From: Planctomycetota bacterium | GTDB taxonomy: Bacteria; Planctomycetota; Planctomycetia; Pirellulales; Pirellulaceae | DNA: 64,000 nt | Assembly: GCA_014381825.1 (NCBI GenBank) | Contig: JACNKX010000053.1 | Location: 120,921-184,920 of the forward strand | Reading direction: 5' to 3' | Shown here: in pieces, positions 17,081 to 23,986 of the stretch | Layout: every line of letters starts with the position of its first letter | Numbering within the stretch: position 1 is the stretch's first letter | The notes under the pieces: generated by a model | What the model was told of the DNA's origin: nothing | What the model saw: only the letters and a program-made list of their open reading frames with translations | Database searches by the model: none | Program-made: the position numbers and the translations under genes

Positions 17081-17965
17081 ATGGAATGTCTCGTCGTATT
17101 CTTCGGATTGCTCGCTTTCGTCACGTTCGCGATACGTGCTGCGTCAGGCGGAGAATCGGGGGGCCGACGTCGTCGTAGCTATCATCAAGCCGCGAAACAA
17201 TTCTCAGGACGATTCACTCCGGGTGGTTTCTTTGGTCAGCCGACCGTGCGTCTTCGGTACGGCGATACAGTCGCAGTGCTTACGGAGGCATCCTCACGAA
17301 GTCCGCATCCAGGTCGTTGTACGCAGTTGCAGATCAACTGGTCCGACACGCGGTTCCGTGCCGAGATCACATGTCATCTGAATGCAGATCGCACAACCGT
17401 CTTTGATCCGATGCAGACAATCGAGTCTGGCGACTCAGCGTTTGATCGTCGCTTGGTGATTCGAGGAACAGACGAGGACGAGGTCAGACGTTTTCTGAGT
17501 GATGGTGTTCGCTGGCAAATCATTCGATTGTTAGAGCTTGCAGGTGACGAGCATCTGTACATCTTGGTTGGTAGCGGACACATCTGCATTCAGAAACCGC
17601 GACTGATTCGTTCATTCGCGGCGCTAAAACCCTTTATCGAGCGTTCACTTGAACTCTACGATCAAGCCATGATCACGCGTGCGGTGGGCATCGATTTCGT
17701 CGACAACGGCGAGGCGGTGACGCTGGAACACGTGATTTGCAAAGTCTGCGGCGAAGAGATCGAAGGGCACGAGATGGTGTACTGTCAGCGGTGCAAGACA
17801 CCACATCACGGCGAATGCTGGCAATACACGGGTTCCTGCTCGGTCTATGGTTGTTTGGAGAAGAACTATCGCCGCCCGCAACCTGCGGCAGCAACCGGTG
17901 AGCCGAGCAAGGATGTTGTTCGGGAGTCAAACATTGCAAACCGTACGAAGGGACTGTCGTCGTGA
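17081..17965 (+). CDS. Membrane-anchored RING-like zinc-finger protein 1 (candidate E3)
   Basis: 294 aa. An N-terminal membrane segment (about 3-19) is followed by GGRRRR, which by the positive-inside rule puts the rest in the cytoplasm. A middle domain (about 33-205; QLQINWSDTRFRAEIT, FDRRLVIRG) vaguely resembles DUF3137. The C-terminal finger has C220, C223, C235, C238, H243, C246, C253, C258, spaced C-x2-C-x11-C-x2-C-x4-H-x2-C-x6-C-x4-C, consistent with a cross-braced RING- or PHD-like site with two zincs. RING fingers in ubiquitin systems hold the E2; a role as E3 is inferred from context. The stop overlaps the next start in GTGA. Confidence 0.8.
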   Translation: MECLVVFFGLLAFVTFAIRAASGGESGGRRRRSYHQAAKQFSGRFTPGGFFGQPTVRLRYGDTVAVLTEASSRSPHPGRCTQLQINWSDTRFRAEITCHLNADRTTVFDPMQTIESGDSAFDRRLVIRGTDEDEVRRFLSDGVRWQIIRLLELAGDEHLYILVGSGHICIQKPRLIRSFAALKPFIERSLELYDQAMITRAVGIDFVDNGEAVTLEHVICKVCGEEIEGHEMVYCQRCKTPHHGECWQYTGSCSVYGCLEKNYRRPQPAAATGEPSKDVVRESNIANRTKGLSS

Positions 17966-18825
17966 AAGACGCGGTCAGTGTGGCCTTTTTCGTCACGATC
18001 GCGATCGTGATCATCGCGTACATCGTTGGTTCACAAGTTCGTTTAAAAAGCCAGCTTCGTCATAGTTACCAGCGACTCGCTCAACGCTTTCAGGGGCGCT
18101 GCCACAATATTGGGTTGTGGGATCGTCCGAGCGTCGATTTCGTTCATAAGAACGCCCACGTGTTGGTGGAAATTTTTTCCACTGGCGGAAAGCATGCAAA
18201 ATACTACACGCAACTAAGGATCAGTTGGCCAGACAGTCGCTTTCGATGTGAGGTTTACCCGGAGGGGGTACTTTCGCGAGTAGGCAAATTCCTTGGGATG
18301 GGCGACGTCGAGATCGGATCACCGCGCTTTGATGCGGATTACGTAATCGCGGGAAGTGACGTTCGCGAACTTCAGGAGTTTCTGACGCCCCCGGTCCAGC
18401 ATTGCATCAACGAACTTCGAGCGTTTGGTCGCGAGTACCAATCGTTTCGTGGCTATGACGACCGGTATCATTCCCGCCAAGGAGACATCTACTTTGCTGT
18501 AAACGGGGGGCAAATGCAGATCAAGAAGCTCGGCTACTTGCGCGACTATGGTCAGTTGGAGCGATTCGTACTCCTATCGCTCGCCCTTTACGATCAGTCG
18601 CTCGTCACATCCGCCAAAGGCATAGAATTTGTTGAGACCAAGCCGACGGCAACACTCAGCCTGGCCGAGGCGATTTGTCAGATCTGTGGCGAGATGGTGA
18701 AGCTAGACGCCGTCTTCTGCCGTACCTGCAAGACGCCTCATCACAAAGACTGCTGGGAGTACTACGGTGCGTGTTCAACGTATGGCTGTGGGCAGCGACG
18801 ATTCTTGGTACAGCGTAAGCAATGA
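17962..18825 (+). CDS. Membrane-anchored RING-like zinc-finger protein 2 (candidate E3)
   Basis: 287 aa, GTG start overlapping the stop of its paralog. N-terminal membrane segment at about 5-23 (VSVAFFVTIAIVIIAYIVG) followed by basic residues (RLKSQLRHSYQR). The middle domain repeats the pattern of RING 1 (QLRISWPDSRFRCEVY, SPRFDADYVIAG). The finger has C239, C242, C253, C256, H261, C264, C271, C276, with KTPHHKDCWEYYGACSTYGC matching KTPHHGECWQYTGSCSVYGC in RING 1. Tandem divergent RING paralogs suggest a heterodimer, which is inference. It ends 10 nt from the convergent VIT/vWA gene. Confidence 0.8.
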   Translation: MKDAVSVAFFVTIAIVIIAYIVGSQVRLKSQLRHSYQRLAQRFQGRCHNIGLWDRPSVDFVHKNAHVLVEIFSTGGKHAKYYTQLRISWPDSRFRCEVYPEGVLSRVGKFLGMGDVEIGSPRFDADYVIAGSDVRELQEFLTPPVQHCINELRAFGREYQSFRGYDDRYHSRQGDIYFAVNGGQMQIKKLGYLRDYGQLERFVLLSLALYDQSLVTSAKGIEFVETKPTATLSLAEAICQICGEMVKLDAVFCRTCKTPHHKDCWEYYGACSTYGCGQRRFLVQRKQ

Positions 18826-18835
18826 GAATGTACGA

Positions 18836-21800
18836 TCAGTTTTTAATCGTGACCGTCGACAGATCACGCTTCTCTTTCTGGTTGCTGAGCGTGACCGTCT
18901 TCTTCTCGACCAACTCTTGCTTGTCTCCAAAGTCCTTGTAGACCGTGATGTAGACCTTGGTGCGAACCTTCGTTCGATTCGCGTCGCTGCCAAAGTAATT
19001 CGCCATGATTTTGTAGTCGCCACGTTTTGCCTTAGGCAAAGTGTACATCTCGGGCCCGAGCCCTTCGGTAACATCGTGAGTGACGTGGCCGCCGATGCGA
19101 GTCGTGGGGTGATTGTAGAAGCACTCTTCGCCCGTCGGTTCGAGGACGTGTAGATCGACATCCGTGCGGTCTGTGTTCCACATCATGGTGATCACGAGGT
19201 CCGCGTTGTTAATTGGCGTTTGTCCGGCCAGCGACTCGAACCGTGCTTTAGCATATTCGGGAGCGTGACTCGACAGTTCGCCTTGATTGATGCGTCGCAA
19301 CAGCCGCAGGTATTCGACGCCAGCGATGTCGCGGATGTCTTTGTAGCGATCGTGCCAGCGTGCGTTAACGGCCACTTCGTAGTAGACCATCGCCAGATCC
19401 GCATGCCCGATATCGGCAAGGCATTGAGCCATGGCGATATAGGATTGCGGTTCGTAAGGTCGCATCGAAGCGACTCGCCGTAGCAGCGGAAACGCTTGTC
19501 CGCCGAGGTCCCATTCGATGGCCGAGTACGCGACGTCGCGCGTCAGCACCGGATCGCCCGGATTCTGTTCGATCAAGCTGCTGAGCATTCTCAACCCGTT
19601 TGCCGCACCGTGCTGCTTAAGAAGTTGATTTGCTTGTGCCGTCACCGCGTCATATTCGAGCTTGCCGCTATCGAGCTGCTCAATGAACTCTTTCGCAAAG
19701 TCGCCTCGCTTGTGCGATTCGCAGCTCAGACGAGCTGGCTCGACGTCGAAAGCCGACTGCGGGAGCCGATCGATCGCTAGTCGCAGCGCTGTTGGCAGCT
19801 CGAATTGAAAACCGGCTGTGTTCTGAAGCTTGTCGAGCCAAGCGACGACGTTCGCCTTGGCATCACCAAGTTGCTCTGACAACTCGTCGAGCTTTTGGGT
19901 GATTAGATCCGCGGAAGGAGTGCTGCGAACGACGAACAGGTCGTCTTCGGGCTTGATGTTAAACCGCTGATAGTCCGCTTCACTTTCCAACATCAGCAGC
20001 GAGCACGTTTGTCGCGTTACGCGGAAGTGGCGAGCGTAGGCGACAGAAATGTCTTCCAGCGAGCTGCCGAGGTCTTCGAGTTGCCCGACGGCGACTTGGC
20101 CGTAGGCGCGCGCCGCAAGATCCGATTCCACGACTCGCTCGAACTCGACCGAAAGGTGCTTCTGCTCGTCCCCACGCGACGCGGTCATCAAAACTTCTGC
20201 GTCTGGATCGCCACGTCCGACGAGCAACAGCGACTGGCCGGGATAGATATACTGTGGTCGTCCAGCGACTAACAGGTCAGACCCGCCAGCCATCGATACG
20301 TCGGTCAGCTTCCAAGGACGGCTACGATGTGCCGTTGCGGCGTTCGCGACTTCGTCTTCGTTGATGATCGAGAAGACTGCACCTCCGGTCTCACGCGTGA
20401 GATGTTCGAGCGTTGTGGTCGAAGTGCCTGCCATGCCGGTTTTGTAAGCGATTAGAGTCTGACCAGCCGTGAAGCTCTTGCTTAACTGATGCGGATTCAT
20501 TTCGCCCCAGGTCACGGCCCCGTCGCTGAGCAAAAACAAATCACGCGAAGCGGACTTCTTCTCATCTTTCTTGGCCCATGATGGAGCGGTTGCCTCGCGT
20601 ATCGCTTGACGGAGGTCGGTGGCTCCTTCCAGCGAGAGCGAATGACAATACGTCATCAAGGCATCGACGTTTTCGGGCGTATTGTCGACATCGGCTTCTT
20701 TCCACCAATGCGAATCAATGCTGAAGAACAAGACGGAGAATTGCTTCATCGTCTCGCGGTTCTTTGTTAACACCGACTCGAGAAGGTTGAGCCAGATGTT
20801 GAACTTGTCTGGTCGTGAACTGAGCGAAGTGTCGACCAAGAAGGTCGCACGCTCGGCTCCTGCCTGCATTTCGCCCGCGGGAAGCTTGGGCGTGACCCGA
20901 GCCGCGAAGAATTTGCCTGCTTGCGGATCGCTTCCCTCGAGCAAGACGGGACCAGTGCCGGCGTAGCGAAGTTCGATCGAGCTGTCTTTCACTTCGTTGA
21001 AGTGATAATACGCCCGCCCGCCCGAGACAAAGGGGCGAGTCGTCGGTCGGATGTCGGCCGAAGTGCCCGGCAACGCCGATACGTTGAGATCGACCATACA
21101 CTGCGCGACGTCTTCAGGTAGATCGAGTTGATAGACCAAGTCGTCGCCCACTTGTTGAAGGTCCACATCGTAGCCAACGACGATGCGATGCAGCTTCTTT
21201 GGCATCAGCGGGAAGACGCGAGCGTTGAACATGCCGGCACCGGACCACTCGACCAGAGCCGGATCAACGCGACGGCGAACCGTCTCGCTGTAAGCATGAG
21301 CAGCCTTCTCGCGTGGAACAACGCGAGCTTCTTTCACCTTGCTCCAGCTGCCTTCACGAGCTTCGAGAATCCCCTTGGGACTTAAACCCGCGGCGCGAAC
21401 CAATTCGCCATTCAAGAAACCTTTGCTGGCGAGTTGATCCACCTGCGGACGATACTCGTAAGCTGATTCGCCGAAGGCAAAGTAGTACAACGACGCATCG
21501 TTAGGCAGACGCAGCTTGAAATTGCCTTCCACTTGCTGCGATCGGTCGTTGAAGTAATACAAGTCGAGCAGCACGCGAGCACGAAAGCCATCCACCATCA
21601 CATTGGCCTGCATCCCTTCCATCAACAACTCGTCGCGGTCGCCGACGATGAGACGTGAGGCGTTGGGTGTTGCTTGAGCGCGACGCCATGTTCGCTGTGG
21701 AGCGTTTTGCTTCTTGCCAGCCATCCGATCGAGCCGCTCGGCGAGTTTCCTCTCGGTATCGACGCTACGAAGATCGATAGCAGCTGGATCCCCGTTAATC

Positions 21801-22996
21801 GCCGCGTCCGGTTCTAGAACGCCACTTTCATTAGGATCGGCCAACATCGCTAATAGATCTGACACCGACTTTTGCGAGCGATCTTCTGCGATGACTCCAT
21901 TTTCATCAACCGATGACCTCGAAACATCTGCCCTAAGGCCCTTTCCGCCGGTAAGTCGTCCTCGCTCGATACTCTCTTGCTCACGTTCATCTGTCGACGA
22001 GGAGGGATCGACACGTCGAATCGCTGGCACGCCATCGACGGGCTCGCCAAACATTGCCTCGCCGCGACCAGACGTTCTGCCCTCGCTACTCGATTCGGCG
22101 GCCCTATCCTCAGCCCCACTGTCAAAGCCCAAGCCAGCACGGAGCCGATCGGTCTCTAAGTTGGAAACGTCAAATCGTGGGCTCGACTCGTCGGAATCCA
22201 TCAACTCTGGCTGACGCGAGTTGAGAAATGTGTTATCGCCTGGCGCGACGCTCGAATCAAACCCACCCATTGCTGGTGCCGTTCGCCCAGAACTCTTTTC
22301 GGCAAAACTGAGATCGGAGCTTTCATCCTGGTTGAGATCTTGATTCGCGGCATTCAGTTTGCGGATTTGTTCCAGCACGTTCTGTGGAAGATCGCGATAG
22401 TTCAATGATTCGCTAGGAAGATCAGCCGACGACGCGTCACCATAAAGTTCCGTCAGGAGCCGCTCACCTTCGACATGCTCTTCCACGTCATCGGGGTGCG
22501 GCGAACGGACCGCGCCTGAATCGAGATACACCGCATCGTCAGCTAAATAGTGCCCGCTGGGGAGACTCTGCGAAGCGGAAGGCTTTTCTGCAGGTGCGAC
22601 CATTTGGCTGACATCGCGCCATGCGGTCCTGGTCGAATACTGAACCGCGGAAAAGAAAAGTAGTGCGACGAGGAGCGACGCGGCGACTGAAGCGGTCGCG
22701 ATCGTGATGACACGGCGACGACGGCGGCTGCCCTTCGCACGTGTCGAATGATCAACAAGTTCGATCGAGCCTACCGCTGACTGTTCCTGAATCGCACGGC
22801 GGTGTTCAGCCGTCAACGCTGGGCCAGAATCGATTCGCAGGCTGTCCTCGAACATTGCAGCCGATTGTCGTATCGACTCGACCTCGGCCTGCAACTCGGG
22901 TGATGCCGTGAGCGCTGATTCGATTTCCGCGCGATCGGCGTCGCCGAGTTCGCCGAGGACGTAAGCCGTCAAGCGTGGGTCATCTGAGTTAATCAT
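18836..22996 (-). CDS. Large membrane protein: anti-sigma-like N-terminus, VIT, vWA, TPR and YfaP/DUF2135-like domains
   Basis: 1386 aa from ATG 22996, chosen because GGAG lies 8 nt upstream and the protein then begins MINSDDPRLTAYVLGELGD, typical of planctomycete anti-sigma-like proteins. Earlier GTG/ATG codons at 23023/23020 lie in a repeat. Order: cytoplasmic anti-sigma-like segment (first 75 residues), membrane span (ITIATASVAASLLVALLFFSA), a long low-complexity linker, a VIT domain (MVDGFRARVLLDLYYFND), a vWA domain with DTSLSS as a MIDAS-like start, TPR-like helices, and a C-terminal domain beginning MMWNTDRTDVDLHVLEPTGE that resembles YfaP/DUF2135. The ECF sigma gene lies just upstream. 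A role as sensor that restrains the sigma factor is inferred. Confidence 0.85.
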   Translation of the reverse strand: MINSDDPRLTAYVLGELGDADRAEIESALTASPELQAEVESIRQSAAMFEDSLRIDSGPALTAEHRRAIQEQSAVGSIELVDHSTRAKGSRRRRRVITIATASVAASLLVALLFFSAVQYSTRTAWRDVSQMVAPAEKPSASQSLPSGHYLADDAVYLDSGAVRSPHPDDVEEHVEGERLLTELYGDASSADLPSESLNYRDLPQNVLEQIRKLNAANQDLNQDESSDLSFAEKSSGRTAPAMGGFDSSVAPGDNTFLNSRQPELMDSDESSPRFDVSNLETDRLRAGLGFDSGAEDRAAESSSEGRTSGRGEAMFGEPVDGVPAIRRVDPSSSTDEREQESIERGRLTGGKGLRADVSRSSVDENGVIAEDRSQKSVSDLLAMLADPNESGVLEPDAAINGDPAAIDLRSVDTERKLAERLDRMAGKKQNAPQRTWRRAQATPNASRLIVGDRDELLMEGMQANVMVDGFRARVLLDLYYFNDRSQQVEGNFKLRLPNDASLYYFAFGESAYEYRPQVDQLASKGFLNGELVRAAGLSPKGILEAREGSWSKVKEARVVPREKAAHAYSETVRRRVDPALVEWSGAGMFNARVFPLMPKKLHRIVVGYDVDLQQVGDDLVYQLDLPEDVAQCMVDLNVSALPGTSADIRPTTRPFVSGGRAYYHFNEVKDSSIELRYAGTGPVLLEGSDPQAGKFFAARVTPKLPAGEMQAGAERATFLVDTSLSSRPDKFNIWLNLLESVLTKNRETMKQFSVLFFSIDSHWWKEADVDNTPENVDALMTYCHSLSLEGATDLRQAIREATAPSWAKKDEKKSASRDLFLLSDGAVTWGEMNPHQLSKSFTAGQTLIAYKTGMAGTSTTTLEHLTRETGGAVFSIINEDEVANAATAHRSRPWKLTDVSMAGGSDLLVAGRPQYIYPGQSLLLVGRGDPDAEVLMTASRGDEQKHLSVEFERVVESDLAARAYGQVAVGQLEDLGSSLEDISVAYARHFRVTRQTCSLLMLESEADYQRFNIKPEDDLFVVRSTPSADLITQKLDELSEQLGDAKANVVAWLDKLQNTAGFQFELPTALRLAIDRLPQSAFDVEPARLSCESHKRGDFAKEFIEQLDSGKLEYDAVTAQANQLLKQHGAANGLRMLSSLIEQNPGDPVLTRDVAYSAIEWDLGGQAFPLLRRVASMRPYEPQSYIAMAQCLADIGHADLAMVYYEVAVNARWHDRYKDIRDIAGVEYLRLLRRINQGELSSHAPEYAKARFESLAGQTPINNADLVITMMWNTDRTDVDLHVLEPTGEECFYNHPTTRIGGHVTHDVTEGLGPEMYTLPKAKRGDYKIMANYFGSDANRTKVRTKVYITVYKDFGDKQELVEKKTVTLSNQKEKRDLSTVTIKN

Positions 22997-23012
22997 TTCA
23001 GGTTCTCCGAAA

Positions 23013-23129
23013 GTAGCCATCACTCTCCGAGTGATAAGCCCTTGAAGTTTGAGTTGGAATGGCTTGAGTTATTTTCCTGCTTGACGATGGGTTCCCGAAG
23101 GGGCTCTTCTCTCGGAGAGAGATGGCTAC
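23013..23129. repeat. Paired palindromic element (REPIN-like), copy 2
   Basis: The left half-site (23013-23041) reads GTAGCCATCACTC TCC GAGTGATAAGCCC. The right one (23101-23129), read on the minus strand, is GTAGCCATCTCTC TCC GAGAGAAGAGCCC. The left half differs from the one at 5183-5211 by a single base in 29. The two halves enclose about 60 nt. The TAG in the right half-site is the stop codon of the sigma factor gene; the left half-site holds potential start codons of the VIT/vWA gene. Confidence 0.85.
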
Positions 23130-23644
23130 GTTGTTACACCAAGTTCGACGCGCAGTTTTTTGATGGCGGTATGTATGAGGTACCCGACGTTGCTGGCTGA
23201 TAGCTCAGTGACGGCTGCAATCTCTTTGTAGCTCAGGCCGTGCTGGAACTTCAATCGCACGACTTCGCGTTGGTTTTCCGTCAGCTTGTCGACGAACTCC
23301 AGGACGCGATCGGTTGTGTCCTGCTGTTCAGTGACGACCGTTTGATCCGTGTCGCGACTCTCTTGAACGGTCGCTTGCTCGGCTGTCATCGATCTCATAC
23401 GTGACTCCTTGCGTCGTATATCCAACGCCCGATTCCGGCAGACTGTGTACAGCCACTCGACGAGATGTCCATCGAGCTGCTGGCGATCCTGCTTGCACAG
23501 CCGCAGGAAAGTGTCCTGGGCGACATCGCGACCGCGCTCCAAATCGCCGGTAATCTGGGCAGCATAGCGCACGAGCGGACGCTCGAATTTTTCGACGACC
23601 GTGTTGATCCAGTCGCTAGTCGCGCTGTGCTCGTTGCTGCTCAT
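23126..23644 (-). CDS. ECF-type RNA polymerase sigma factor
   Basis: 172 aa. Start ATG preceded by GGAGGGAA. Sigma region 2 is at about 22-85 (AAQITGDLERGRDVAQDTFLRLCK, LVEWLYTVCRNRALDIRRKESR) and region 4 at about 118-168 (LTENQREVVRLKFQHGLSYKEIAAVTELSASNVGYLIHTAIKKLR). The next gene on the strand encodes a membrane protein with an anti-sigma-like N-terminus, the usual partner arrangement. Its stop codon TAG lies inside the palindromic element. Targets are unknown. Confidence 0.93.
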   Translation of the reverse strand: MSSNEHSATSDWINTVVEKFERPLVRYAAQITGDLERGRDVAQDTFLRLCKQDRQQLDGHLVEWLYTVCRNRALDIRRKESRMRSMTAEQATVQESRDTDQTVVTEQQDTTDRVLEFVDKLTENQREVVRLKFQHGLSYKEIAAVTELSASNVGYLIHTAIKKLRVELGVTT

Positions 23645-23896
23645 TTCCCTCCGCCGGAGCTGGCTTCAGTGAATAAGACGACGCAGCCGCGTGTTAATTA
23701 GGAAGAAAGTTGAAAAAGATTTAGAGAGATTGTACCGAGCGCTACTGGATTGGGTGACGTCAGCGGCTTTTGAATTGACGTCAGCCTTGCGGTGGGAAGG
23801 CGTCGCGACCGGCGCTGGGTAGGATCGGAGAAGTGATTCTCCGTGTTGCGCTGTCGGGCAAGGCCGCCTTGGCGGTCGTGATCCCTCAATAAACCG
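23645..23896. other. Intergenic region upstream of the sigma factor gene
   Basis: Should contain the sigma factor promoter on the minus strand. I see no convincing -35/-10 boxes. No gene recognised. The stretch is followed by the long inverted repeat at 23897-23957. Confidence 0.3.
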
Positions 23897-23957
23897 AACG
23901 GGCACGTGATTCTGACAACTGACTGCCCCGTCGTTGTCAGAGTATCACGCGCCCGTT
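23897..23957. repeat. Long inverted repeat (hairpin) after the coiled-coil gene
   Basis: Left arm AACGGGCACGTGAT then CTGACAAC; right arm GTTGTCAG then ATCACGCGCCCGTT. The arms pair over about 22 bp with one mismatch and a small bulge around a 13-nt loop. It lies 30 nt beyond the stop codon of the 729-residue minus-strand frame, so it may end its transcript, but there is no T-run as in standard terminators. It could also be another mobile palindrome. Confidence 0.65.
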
Positions 23958-23986
23958 GCGAGGGGGGCGTTAACAGGTGATCTCGT

